Assembly: GCA_963814435.1 (NCBI GenBank)
Contig: CAWFCV010000008.1
Span: 1 to 64,000 of the forward strand
Direction: 5' to 3'
Length of the DNA: 64,000 nucleotides
Origin: JAEUPI01 sp963814435
Lineage (GTDB): Bacteria; Pseudomonadota; Gammaproteobacteria; Burkholderiales; Burkholderiaceae_C
A model generated the notes under the pieces. It was not told the origin of the DNA and searched no databases. It saw only the letters and a program-made list of their open reading frames with translations. Positions 7,432 to 15,686 of this stretch are shown in pieces (position 1 is the stretch's first letter; each line of letters opens with the position of its first letter). The translations under genes were made by a program, and so were the position numbers.

Positions 7432-7743
7432 ATGCTCACAGTCGTTGAGACTCTGCTGTTCCAACGCCAGTGGCCGCATTACTGGACCGAGGAGGAACGC
7501 GGAGCCTTTGCGGCATACATTGCTGAGCACCCTACCGCCGGAGATGTCGTGCCCGAGTCTGGCGGTATTCGCAAAGTGCGCTGGCGGCGCGCAGGGTCGG
7601 GCAAGTCCGGTGGAGTGAGGGTGATCTACTTCACTCGTACCGCCGAGGGTGAGGTTGTTCTGCTCACGCTGTATGCGAAGGCGAAGACCGATAACCTCAG
7701 CGTTGCCAAGCTCAAGGAGATACGTCGTGCCCTCGAAGAGTAA
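7432..7743 (+). CDS. RelE/HigB-type toxin
   Basis: A 103-residue protein of the RelE/ParE superfamily, of the subgroup paired with XRE-type antitoxins: ETLLFQRQWPHYWTEEERGAF at the start, GGIRKVRWRRAGSGKSGGVRVIYF in the middle, and a basic LLTLYAKAKTDNLS core. Members cleave mRNA on the ribosome. It has its own promoter and overlaps the antitoxin gene by 17 bases. Toxin first, antitoxin second is the HigBA order. Toxin-antitoxin pairs are typical of sedentary integrons, where they are thought to stabilise the array. Confidence 0.88.
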   Translation: MLTVVETLLFQRQWPHYWTEEERGAFAAYIAEHPTAGDVVPESGGIRKVRWRRAGSGKSGGVRVIYFTRTAEGEVVLLTLYAKAKTDNLSVAKLKEIRRALEE

Positions 7744-8041
7744 ACCCCTGTCCAAGGCCCAACTGGCGGCCTACGAGGCCAAGCGCGATCTTGCCGCCGA
7801 GTTGCTGCAGTCGGTGCGAGAAATGAAGACGGGGCAAACCCGTGTCGTCTCGTCGCCGGTCATTGAGGCTCGCCAGAAGACCGGCCTCTCTCAATCACAG
7901 TTTGCTGCGTTGCTGGGTGTCTCCGTGCGTACCCTTCAAGGGTGGGAGCAGGGACGCAAGCCGCCCAGTGGTGCCGCCCGAACACTCCTGGCCATTGCCG
8001 CCGTCAATCCAAAGGCGGTTCTCGCTGTTGCGTCGAAGTAG
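7727..8041 (+). CDS. XRE-family antitoxin (HigA/NadS-like)
   Basis: A 104-residue protein with a C-terminal helix-turn-helix: RQKTGLSQSQFAALLGVSVRTLQGWEQGRKPPSGAARTLL (about residues 48-87). The N-terminal 45 residues would wrap the toxin. I chose the GTG at 7727 inside the toxin gene because it is in frame, gives the usual PSKSKPLSKAQ start, and implies translational coupling. It probably binds the palindrome at 7407. Confidence 0.85.
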   Translation: MPSKSKPLSKAQLAAYEAKRDLAAELLQSVREMKTGQTRVVSSPVIEARQKTGLSQSQFAALLGVSVRTLQGWEQGRKPPSGAARTLLAIAAVNPKAVLAVASK

Positions 8042-8059
8042 CGCGTCTTGAACGTCGTG

Positions 8060-8131
8060 GCCCAACCCTTCGCTCCAGCCGACGTGCTACGGCCTGCGGC
8101 CTTCGCACGCGGCAGAGCTCAAACGTTAGCC
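8060..8131 (+). repeat. attC site
   Basis: R'' GCCCAAC, R' GTTAGCC, arms CAGCCGACG and CGCGGCAGAG. Confidence 0.88.
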
Positions 8132-8164
8132 CGCTCGCAGCTTGCCGTCAGGTAGAGTTCGAAC

Positions 8165-8404
8165 ATGGCGCCCACCATCGTTCGTGACGGCCAGTTCCGC
8201 CTGTTCTTCTTCTCCCGCGAAGAGACACGAATTCACGTCCATGTAGCGCACCCCGATGGCGAGGCCAAGTTCTGGCTCACCCCAGCGGTACACTTGGCTG
8301 TCAACATTGGTCTTTCACCCGCGCAGGTTCGGCAGGCGCACGCTGTCGTCGAAGCGCATATTCGGGAGATCGAAGATGCCTGGCACCGTCACTTCGGGGG
8401 TTGA
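8165..8404 (+). CDS. DUF4160 domain protein
   Basis: A 79-residue protein with the family hallmarks: MAPTIVRDGQFRLFFFSREE, then IHVHVAHPDGEAKFWL and a C-terminal helix HIREIEDAWHRHF. DUF4160 proteins are commonly encoded next to DUF2442 proteins, as here, and the pair has been suspected to act as a two-component module of toxin-antitoxin kind; that is not established. It overlaps the next gene by 29 bases. Confidence 0.85.
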   Translation: MAPTIVRDGQFRLFFFSREETRIHVHVAHPDGEAKFWLTPAVHLAVNIGLSPAQVRQAHAVVEAHIREIEDAWHRHFGG

Positions 8405-8627
8405 GGTTTCCAACGTCTCTGCTCACGGCTTCTGGCTCCTCCTGGGAGGCGAGGAGCTTGCGGTTCCGTTCGCTCAGTTCCCGTGGTTCAAACAGGCCAC
8501 GATCGAGCAGCTCTTGGACGTTCAGCGCCCCAGTGAGAATCATCTCTACTGGCCGCAACTCGACGTTGATCTATCCGTCGAATCCATTCGCGATCCATCT
8601 GCCTTTCCGCTGGTCTCCGCGGGCTAA
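8376..8627 (+). CDS. DUF2442 domain protein
   Basis: An 83-residue protein: VEVSNVSAHGFWLLLGGEELAVPFAQFPWF, the signature of DUF2442, then HLYWPQLDVDLSVESIRDP. The ATG at 8376 lies within the DUF4160 gene, so the two are probably translated together. The stop TAA is part of the attC R'' box. Role unknown; see the partner gene. Confidence 0.85.
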   Translation: MPGTVTSGVEVSNVSAHGFWLLLGGEELAVPFAQFPWFKQATIEQLLDVQRPSENHLYWPQLDVDLSVESIRDPSAFPLVSAG

Positions 8628-8699
8628 CCCTTCGCTCCACCTGACGTTCGCCAGCCGGCTACGCCGTCTGTCGCCCGCAGGTGAGCTCAAACGTTAGAT
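8622..8699 (+). repeat. attC site
   Basis: R'' GGCTAAC with the DUF2442 stop, R' GTTAGAT, arms CACCTGACG and CGCAGGTGAG. Confidence 0.9.
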
Positions 8700-8709
8700 T
8701 GCTCCTCGC

Positions 8710-9030
8710 ATGTCTTCAGCGAAGTGGACAGACTCGGAGAAGCGTATCGCGCGTCGCGTGTTCGAGGGCGCGTTACAGCGGGAGCTTGCAGAAGTCATGG
8801 CTGAATTCAAGCAACGGGCTATCACTGCGAAAGAGCCCGAAGACATGTGGTCCGTCGAGCAGTACCTGACGACCGCGCGTAAACAGATCGACTCCAAGTA
8901 CGACTACCGCTACTCGCAGCTCGATGTCGTCTTCGGTCGGTTGCTTCGCGAAGGGCGCATCGGGGAGAGCGACTTGCAGGGCCTGTCCGAAGACAAGCTC
9001 GCCTACATTCGGCGCGTCGCCTCTCTTTGA
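8710..9030 (+). CDS. Cassette protein of unknown function (copy 2)
   Basis: Identical to the protein at 1801-2121 except Ile13 for Ser13, a single base change. The downstream non-coding bases and attC are also the same, so the whole cassette was duplicated about 6.9 kb apart. Here the upstream junction is a normal GTTAGAT core, while copy 1 follows GTCAGAT. The function is unknown. Confidence 0.8.
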   Translation: MSSAKWTDSEKRIARRVFEGALQRELAEVMAEFKQRAITAKEPEDMWSVEQYLTTARKQIDSKYDYRYSQLDVVFGRLLREGRIGESDLQGLSEDKLAYIRRVASL

Positions 9031-9070
9031 GCATGTCCCAAGGGCTTGCAATGCACCTCGCCAATCCGCA

Positions 9071-9142
9071 ATCTAACCCTTCGCTCCACCTGACGTGCGC
9101 CGGCCTGCGGCCGTCACACGCAGGTGAGCTCAAACGTTAGAA
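9071..9142 (+). repeat. attC site
   Basis: Same sequence as the attC at 2162 except the last bases of R' (GTTAGAA), which belong to the following cassette. Confidence 0.9.
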
Positions 9143-9156
9143 CGCTAGTCCCACAA

Positions 9157-9472
9157 ATGCGGAACATCATCGTTCTTGTCATCGTCGGGCTCCCTTGGCT
9201 GGCAGGGCTACTCAGCACTACCGCTCGCGCGCCACACCGCCAGCCGCCCTGCTTGAGTCAGGCACCTGCTGTCTCTCCCGCGCCTGCGGTCGTGACCCAG
9301 CCGACGGCGCCACGCGCAATCGGCTGTCTTCAGGTGTGACGGTCGCACCTACTGTACGCAGATGACTTCCTGCGAAGAAGCCACCTTCTTTCTTCGCAAC
9401 TGTCCTGGCGTGAAGATGCGACGGAAATCAACGACGGCTGTGCCCTGCGAGCAGCAGTGGTGCAAGAGGTAG
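9157..9472 (+). pseudogene. Exported Excalibur-domain protein, frameshifted
   Basis: The N-terminus is a signal peptide (MRNIIVLVIVGLPWLAGLL) followed by a Pro/Ala-rich linker to CLQV. Correcting an extra base after that and others near 9418-9440 restores DGRTYCTQMTSCEEATFFL, RNCPGVKM, DGN.DG and VPCEQQWC. This is the Excalibur fold, a calcium-binding Cys-rich domain with a DxDxDG loop, usually on secreted proteins or nucleases. At least three or four single-base insertions are needed, so it is either decayed or badly sequenced. Confidence 0.65.
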
Positions 9473-9502
9473 GCCCCTCATGCGCACGCACGCTGCTTCG
9501 CG

Positions 9503-9580
9503 TTCTAACCCTTCGCTCCACCTGACGTTCGCCAGCCCGCTGCGCGGTCTGTCGCCCGCAGGTGAGCTCAAACGTTAGGC
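9503..9580 (+). repeat. attC site
   Basis: R'' TTCTAAC, R' GTTAGGC, arms CACCTGACG and CGCAGGTGAG. Confidence 0.9.
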
Positions 9581-9640
9581 CTCATTGAACGCGTCGTTGC
9601 CCGCCGCGGACTGAGAGCAGCCAAGGCAAAAGGAGTCTAT

Positions 9641-9995
9641 ATGCACAGCTATCTCGTTCGCTCCGTTTCCGCGCTTCTCAGCTTCTGCCTGGTTGCCTGT
9701 TCGTCTACGCGCGCCGTTCCAGAATTGGGTGTCCAAACGAATACGCCAAATTCAGAACGCCAGGCGAACACTCAACGTCGGTGATGAAGTTACCGTCGTC
9801 ACTGTTGCCAAGTCTTCCATAAGCCTTGTGCTGACTCGCGCTGAATCGGACGCCCTGGTCGGCACGGTTTCAGGTTCAGAACTGCGGCTACCATTTGAAC
9901 AGATTGTGAACGTTGAAGTTCGTCGGTTCGACGGCCTCAAGACAATGGGACTGGCGGCTCTCATCATCGTTGCACTTTTCACGCTGCTTTTATGA
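9641..9995 (+). pseudogene. Small lipoprotein, frameshifted
   Basis: A good ribosome site (AAAAGGAG, 9627) precedes MHSYLVRSVSALLSFCLVACSS, a lipoprotein signal peptide with Cys at the lipobox. About 15 residues later the frame changes, and the other frame continues RTLNVGDEVTVVTVAKSSIS, VSGSELRLPFEQIVNVEVRRFDGLKT and a C-terminal membrane helix. The body resembles small outer-membrane-anchored proteins common in Burkholderiales, function unknown. One indel around 9710-9760 explains the break. Confidence 0.6.
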
Positions 9996-10146
9996 CCGGT
10001 GGCTAGTCACGGCCAAGAGCCCTGTCTCCTCGGTTGAGGCTCAACGCTGAGCTTTGGTAGTCCATCGACGGACAATGACGCCTTGTATCTTCCAAAAGAA
10101 GGACCATGAGTTCCCTATGGAGGGTTTCTTGATAGTCGTGGTGGAA

Positions 10147-10405
10147 GGCTGTGGGCAAGTGGGCAGAGGCCCGCGCGGTGGGCAACGCGAAGCGTTGTCC
10201 ACGGCCAGCGGGCCGGTTCGAGCGCCAGCTCGAACTGTCCACTTGTCCACAGCCCCGCGCCGCGATCGTTTTCGCGGTCGGTGCGCCAAACCTGATAGGC
10301 CTATGAGCATGCAGCTCGTGGGTTAGCTCTTGGTCAACGCACCGGCCCGTTTCATCCAAACCGTGTAGCCCGAACAGTTGTCAATCATGAACATGCATCC
10401 GCAAG
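10147..10405 (+). ncRNA. Candidate bridge RNA of IS-B copy 2
   Basis: Same folds as in copy 1: the 15-bp outer stem (10147/10240), then CGGTGCG/CGCACCG around TAGGCCT, GAGC-atgca-GCTC and GGGTTAGC (10320-10327). Bases that differ from copy 1 fall in loops or next to the left guide (CCTGATAGGCCTATG), while the right guide is unchanged. Confidence 0.68.
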
Positions 10406-11387
10406 GTGGGGTAGCGAATCGCGATCAACGGCCCAACGCCGGTGTGGACGTGTGCAAGCAGCATCTCGATGTCTGCCTGGGCACGATCGATCAGCGCGTG
10501 GTCAATGACGCGAGTGGATGGGACGAGCTGATCGCGAAATTCAAGGACGCCAACGTCGACCTGGTGGTGCTCGAGGCCACCGGCGGCTACGAGCGCGGCC
10601 TGGTGTGCGCGCTGCAGGACGCGGGCATCACGGTGGCGCGCGTCAACCCGCGGCAGGCGCGCGACTTCGCCAAGTCCATGGGCGTGCTGGCCAAGACCGA
10701 CCAGGTCGATGCCCGCACGCTGCGCGACTTCGCCGACGTGCTGGCGCGCCACAAGGATCGGGCCAAGTACATCACCCCGATGGTCGACGAGCACCGGCAG
10801 CAACTGGCCGAGCTGATGACGCGCCGGCGCCAACTGGTGGACATGCGCGTGGCCGAGAACAACCACCTCGAGCATGCCGGCAAGGCAGTCGTGCGCAGCA
10901 TCAAGAGCGTGCTCAAGACGCTGGACAAGCAGCTCGAGGCCATCGACCGGGAGATCGACGACCACATGGACCGGCACTTCAAGGACCAGCGCGAGCTGCT
11001 GGACAGCGTCAAGGGCGTCGGGCCGGTGACGATCCTGACGTTGACCGCGGCGCTGCCTGAGTTGGGCAGCCTCGGGCGGCGTCAGATCTCCAAGCTCGTC
11101 GGTGTGGCGCCCCTGGCCGACGACTCGGGCCCGCGCAAGGGCAAGCGGCGCATCTGGGGCGGCCGCGCCGACGTGCGCGCGGTGGTGTACATGGCCGCAC
11201 GTGGTGGCGATCAAGCACAACCCGGTGATCAGAGATTTCCACAGCCGCTTGATCGCTGCGGGCAAGCCCAAGAAGGTGGCCATCGTCGCCTGCATGCGCA
11301 AGCTGCTGACGATCCTCAACGCGATGCTGCGAGACCAAAAACTATGGGACGCAGCAAAGCATTTGCAACGCGCACAAAACAGCTTGA
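10387..11387 (+). pseudogene. IS110-family transposase (IS-B), one frameshift
   Basis: The frame is intact from MNMHPQGG through the DEDD domain and most of the Tnp20 domain (VKGVGPVTIL, GRRQISKLVGVAPLADDSGP, RKGKRRIWGG), up to VVYMAA near 11196. An inserted base there shifts it; the other frame continues VVAIKHNPVIRDFHSRLIAAGK to RAQ. A second extra A near 11378 removes the normal stop. Without these changes it would be a full transposase of about 333 residues, the best IS-B copy in the window. Confidence 0.85.
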
Positions 11388-11404
11388 CTTTGAAGACAGT
11401 TGCT

Positions 11405-13079
11405 CTCAAGAAACTCCTTCCAAGTGACTGATTTGGAATGTGGTTTTCAGGCGGGTTGTTCGATGGCGATGAGCTTCATGCCGAGCTTGGCAGCGCGCTG
11501 AGACAGCGCACGCAGCACCCGTTCGCGATAGCGCTCTTCGTAGTAGTCCTGACCTTGATCGGTGTATTCCTCGCCCTTGGTGAGCATCGTGTAGATCAGC
11601 CGAGCGAGCTTGTGTGCGGCCGCGGTGACGGCCTTGGGCTTGTCCATGCGTGAGCACATTCTGCGGAAGTACGCGCCCAGGGCGGACTTGCTGCTGCGCA
11701 GCGCCGCGGCGGCCAGCCGCAGGGCCTGTGCGGCGCGGTTGACGACGCGCTTGGTCTTGCCGCTCATGACCTTGCCGCCGGTGATCTTGGTGCCCGGACA
11801 CAGGCCCAGCCACGACGTGAAGTGCTTGATCGTGGGGAAGCGCGACATGTCGGTGCCGACCTCCGAGACGACGGCCAACGCCGTGCTGACGTCCACGCCG
11901 TCGATGCGCGTGACGTCCACACCGCACATCCTGAACAGCTGCGTGCGCAGATCGAACTTGGGCGCATTGCGCGCCCGGCCGCGCTTCTTGCCCTTGGCGG
12001 GTTCACCGTCGTGAACTTGCAGGCGCTGCAACTGCAGCTCGATCTCGGCGTCGCACTCGGCCAGCTGCGTGCCCACGAAGTCGAAGGCGCCCAGCGCCTG
12101 CTTGAGCGCGAACAGGTGCTCAGCCCGCCAGTTGCCCTGCAGGCTCTTGGCGATCTCCTCGACGCTGGCGCGAACGCGCACGTTCTTCATGCGCCCAGCA
12201 CCTGACCGTCGCGCTCGCCGGCGACGATGGCGCGCAGGATCTTCTGGCCCCGTCACGCCGACCACGTCGGACAGGACGTTGGTGAGCTGGATGTTCATCT
12301 GGGTCGAGCGCCTTTTGCATGTGCTGGACATGCCGGCCCTGGCTGCGCAGCAGCATCGCGCGCTGGCGGTACAGCGCGCGCAGCATGCACACCTGCTCGG
12401 CCGGCCGGAACGCCCCCCTCAGCAAGCCATAGGTCATGAGCTGCTGCAGCCACTGGCAGTCCAGCACGTCGGACTTGCGACCCGAGACGTCCTTGACGTG
12501 GCGCGCGTTGACCAGCAGCACCTTGAAGCCACGCCACTCCAGCAGCTCGTACAGCGGGATCCAGTACACGCCGGTGGATTCCATGGCCACGGTGTCCACG
12601 CCGCAGGCTTTGAGCCAGTCGGCCAGGGCGTTGAGGTCGACCGTGAAGCTGGCGAACTCGCGCACCGGCTCGTCGTCGCGATCCGGCGGCACGGCCACGA
12701 AGTGCGAGGCACTGCCGATGTCGATGCCCGCGGCGTTGGGGTGGGTGATCGTCAGCGCCGCGGCTCGGGACCTGCCGGCCTTGGGGATGACATTGCGATT
12801 GCGTTGGGCCATGGCTTGCTCCATCATTCAGGTTGGAATGTGGCGCCGCATCGGGTACGTCGTCTTGCTCACTCTCTCAAACGGGATATCGGCCTGCCCG
12901 GCTGCGAACCGCCGCGTCGACTCACCAATGTCGATGACGTCACCCAGGACCACCCTAACCCGCGGGCATTACGCACCACTGCTATATCGGTCTTCCCCGG
13001 CGCCGCATTCCACCTTGCCACAACGCAAGGCAGCCAGAGTTTCTTCGGCGCGATTTGCGGCAGCGCGCCGATTACTTCG
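11405..13079 (-). mobile_element. IS-A copy b (IS110 family, about 1675 bp)
   Basis: The left end CTCAAGAAACTCC follows the CT left by IS-B copy 2; the right end ...GATTACTTCG is followed by CTAACCC, the attC at 13078. The transposase is on the minus strand, so its non-coding 5' end (12828-13079) faces the attC. Guide-like CTAACCC at 12955-12961 (GGGTTAG on the transcribed strand) is described under copy c. Confidence 0.87.
11447..12827 (-). pseudogene. IS110-family transposase (IS-A), frameshifted
   Basis: The N-terminal part reads normally: AAGIDIGSASHFVAVPPDRD, TVAMESTGVYWIPLYELLE and GRKSDVLDCQWLQQLMTYG are the acidic residues of the DEDD domain. The C-terminal part from MKNVRVRASVEEIAK on is also normal. 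Between about 12180 and 12310 three small changes relative to the intact copy (extra bases in GGGTCGAGC and GGCCCCGTCACG, one base lost in CTTCATGCG) break the frame. Confidence 0.85.
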
Positions 13080-13150
13080 CTAACCCTTCGCTCGAGCGGA
13101 CGTCCACCGGCTGCGCTCGCCGCAAAAGGTGAGCTCAGAAGACGTTAGCC
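13078..13150 (+). repeat. attC site, diverged arms
   Basis: R'' CGCTAAC (its CT is the IS-A junction) and R' GTTAGCC are kept, but the arms read CTCGAGCGGACGTCC and AAAAGGTGAGCTCAGAAG, unlike the other sites. It would be the attC of the lipoprotein cassette at 9641. Confidence 0.75.
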
Positions 13151-13897
13151 CCCACGGATAGCGGCGGTCTCGCGACTGCAGCTGGTGGTGTTACCGGCTG
13201 GAGGACAGCGCGTCAGGCCGATAAAAACGACGCGCACCTCCTGCGCCTAACACGAGGCAAGGCCAAAGCAACCCGCTCTGCTTAATGTTCCTACGCAAAA
13301 ACCAGTGGTACCTTCCCGAACACATAACGAGAAGTTTACAAATCGGCCTTCAACCCCGCAGGTCGCCACAGCTATGTCTATCAGCTTGTCGTTTGCGAGT
13401 CTTCGGTGTGTACGGCATCGTTGACGGTTAGTTTGTGCACGGGTTAGCGCAGGATCGTCTAAGTCGGCGACGGTACAGAAGCTCGCTGCGCACCGTGTTG
13501 GCTGGCGAAAAATACGATATAGGGCGGCAACAGTAGAGTTTTTGCCCGCCTACGCCGCTGAAGGAGTTTTGCAATCGCGGGCATGAGCGCAGGGATGTAG
13601 CTCGGTTCGTAGCGGGCCTCACCGCTCTTTGGGGCGCAGCCTTCGCCGTTAGCCATGCCTGGGTACTCCTGCAACTGGCGGCTGCGGGGTCATTACCACT
13701 CCGCCGGAGCGCCGTCGCGATGCACATGCAGCCATAGCATCCGACCGTTCAAGCCTACGTCGTCGACGATGCTGCGCCTTACTGTCGGAATGTTCACACT
13801 CGAAGCCTTCGCTGAACGGGGCGGCCGTACCACCTAGCTCATTTGAGAACGATGTGCGCGTAGCGGCGTTATAGTGCAAGTGCGAACTTCATGCGGG
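13151..13897. other. Cassette DNA without a recognisable gene
   Basis: About 750 bp, lower in GC than its surroundings, between an attC and IS-A copy c. Only weak overlapping minus-strand frames exist (within 13428-13727), with no start signal or familiar motif. ACTCCGCCGGAGCGCC near 13702 recurs near 21897, next to the IS66 remnant, which suggests part of this stretch is old insertion-sequence debris. Gene-less cassettes are known in integrons. Confidence 0.5.
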
Positions 13898-13941
13898 CTC
13901 TCAAGAAACTCCTTCCAAGTGATTGATTTGGAGTGATGTTT

Positions 13942-15321
13942 TCAGGCTGGTTGTGCGATGGGGACCATTTGCATGCCAAGTTTGGCGACGCGTTGGGACA
14001 ATGCCCGCAGCACGCGCTCGCGATAGCGCTCTTCGTAGTAGTCCTGGCCTTTGTCGGTGTATTCCTCGCCCTTGGTCAGCATCGTGTAGATCAGGCGCGC
14101 GAGCTTGTGGGCGGCGGCGGTGATGGCCTTGGGCTTGTCCATGCGTGAGCACATCCGGCGGAAGTACGCGCCCAGCGCCGACTTGCTGCTGCGCAGCGCC
14201 GCGGCGGCCAGCCGCAGGGCCTGTGCGGCGCGGTTGACGACGCGCTTGGTCTTGCCGCTCATGACCTTGCCGCCGGTGATCTTGGTCCCCGGACACAGGC
14301 CCAGCCACGACGTGAAGTGCTTGATCGTTGGGAAGCGCGACATGTCGGCGCCGACTTCAGAGACCACGGCCAGCGCGGTGGTGACGTCCACGCCGTCGAT
14401 GCGCGTGAGGTCCACGCCGCACATCCTGAACAGCTGCGTGCGCAGATCGAACTTGGGCGCATTGCGCGCGCGGCCGCGCTTCTTGCCCTTGGCGGGTTCA
14501 CCGTCGTGAACTTGCAGGCGCTGCAACTGCAGCTCGATCTCGGCGTCGCACTCGGCCAGCTGCGTGCCCACGAAGTCGAACGCGCCCAGCGCCTGCTTGA
14601 GCGCGAACAGGTGCTCAGCCCGCCAGTTGCCCTGCAGGCTCTTGGCGATCTCCTCGACGCTGGCGCGAACGCGCACGTTCTTCATCGCGCCCAGCACCTG
14701 ACCGTCGCGCTCGCCGGCGACGATGGCGCGCAGGATCTTCTGGCCGCTCTCGCCGACCACGTCGGACAGGACGTTGGTGAGTTGGATGTTCATCTGCGTG
14801 AGCGCCTTTTGCATGTGCTGGACATGCCGGCCCTGGCTGCGCAGCAGCATCGCGCGCTGGCGGTACAGCGCGCGTAGCATGCACACTTGCTCGGCCGGCC
14901 GGAACGCCCCACGCAGCAAGCCATAGGTCATGAGCTGTTGCAGCCACTGGCAGTCGAGCACATCGGACTTGCGACCCGAGACTCCTCTGACGTGGCGCGC
15001 GTTGACCAGCAGCACCGTGAAGCCACGCGACTCCAGCAGTTCGAACAGCGGGATCCAGTACACACCGGTGGATTCCATGGCCACGGTGTCCACGCCGCAG
15101 GCCGTGAGCCACTCGGCGATGGCGTTGAGGTCTACCGTGAAGCTGGGGAACTCGCGCACCGGCTCGTCGTCGCGATCCGGCGGCACGGCCACGAAGTGCG
15201 AGGCACTGCCGATGTCGATGCCCGCGGCGTTGGGGTGGGTGATCGTCAGCGCCGCGGCTCGGGACTTGCCGGGCTTGGGGATGACATTGCGATTGCGTTG
15301 GGCCATGGCTTGCTCCATCAT
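13942..15321 (-). CDS. IS110-family transposase (IS-A), intact
   Basis: A 459-residue enzyme. The N-terminal DEDD (RuvC-like) domain has GIDIGSASHFVAV (first Asp), AMESTGVYW (Glu) and RKSDVLDCQWLQ (two Asp). A long middle helix leads to the Tnp20 domain with CGVDLTRIDGVDVTTALAVVSEVG and SWLGLCPGTKITGGKVMSGKTK, where the catalytic serine of the family lies. IS110 enzymes recombine DNA guided by a bridge RNA, without target duplication other than a core dinucleotide. The ATG at 15321 gives MMEQAMAQRN; a second ATG at 15318 is equally possible. Confidence 0.9.
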   Translation of the reverse strand: MMEQAMAQRNRNVIPKPGKSRAAALTITHPNAAGIDIGSASHFVAVPPDRDDEPVREFPSFTVDLNAIAEWLTACGVDTVAMESTGVYWIPLFELLESRGFTVLLVNARHVRGVSGRKSDVLDCQWLQQLMTYGLLRGAFRPAEQVCMLRALYRQRAMLLRSQGRHVQHMQKALTQMNIQLTNVLSDVVGESGQKILRAIVAGERDGQVLGAMKNVRVRASVEEIAKSLQGNWRAEHLFALKQALGAFDFVGTQLAECDAEIELQLQRLQVHDGEPAKGKKRGRARNAPKFDLRTQLFRMCGVDLTRIDGVDVTTALAVVSEVGADMSRFPTIKHFTSWLGLCPGTKITGGKVMSGKTKRVVNRAAQALRLAAAALRSSKSALGAYFRRMCSRMDKPKAITAAAHKLARLIYTMLTKGEEYTDKGQDYYEERYRERVLRALSQRVAKLGMQMVPIAQPA

Positions 15322-15571
15322 TCAGGTTGGAATGTGGCGCCGCATCGGGTACGTCGTCTTGCTCACTCTCTCAAACGGGATATCGGCCTGGCGGCTGCGA
15401 ACCGCCGAGTCGATTCACCAATGTCGATGACGTCACCCAGGACCACGCTAACCCGCGGGCAGTACGCACCACTGCTACATCGGTCTTCCGCGGCGCCGCA
15501 TTCCACCTTGCCACAACGTAAGGCACCAGAGTTTCTGAGGCGCGATTTGCGGCAGCGGGCCGATTACTTCG
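15322..15571 (-). ncRNA. Candidate bridge RNA region of IS-A copy c
   Basis: This is the non-coding 5' end of IS-A. On the minus strand ACCGATGT (15484-15477) pairs with ACATTGGT (15424-15417), one G-U wobble, enclosing 52 bases that contain GGGTTAGC (15454-15447). That octamer equals the minus strand of the attC target GCTAACCC. The enclosed region is similar in size to the IS-B target-binding loop, but the second guide is not obvious, since the other side of the target is variable cassette DNA. The fold is proposed by eye. Confidence 0.5.
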
Positions 15572-15647
15572 CTAACCCTTCGCTCCACCTGACGTCCGCC
15601 AGCCGGCTTCGCCGTCTGTCGCCCGCAGGTGAGCTCAAACGTTATGC
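15570..15647 (+). repeat. attC site
   Basis: R'' CGCTAAC (CT is the IS-A junction) and R' GTTATGC. Arms CACCTGACG and CGCAGGTGAG. Confidence 0.88.
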
Positions 15648-15686
15648 GGCAAGAAACATCAACGCGCGATGTCCACTATCGGAGAG

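Larger units (their letters stand above)
10080..11401 (+). mobile_element. IS-B copy 2 (IS110 family, 1322 bp)
   Basis: Same ends and same length as copy 1, about 95% identical. The left junction is AATGACGCCT|TGTATC. On the right, ...GACAGTTG is followed by CT and then directly by IS-A copy b. Thus the CT regenerated by this insertion was itself used as the target for IS-A, and the two elements lie end to end between one cassette and its attC at 13078. Confidence 0.88.
13900..15571 (-). mobile_element. IS-A copy c (IS110 family, 1672 bp), complete
   Basis: This is the only copy with an undamaged transposase. The left end CTCAAGAAACTCC follows ATGCGGGCT, and the right end GATTACTTCG is followed by CTAACCC of the attC at 15570. 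About 250 bp of non-coding DNA precede the transposase start in its own orientation, and about 40 bp follow its stop. The insertion point is the same attC position as in copies a and b. Confidence 0.9.

Noticed and set aside
10055..10072. GGTAGTCCATCGACGG, similar to the IS91-like end repeat
   Set aside because: Only partly alike, no IS91 genes beside it, and it abuts IS-B; probably chance.
13428..13727. Two minus-strand frames of 71 and 99 residues
   Set aside because: They overlap each other, have no ribosome site, and the composition is unconvincing.
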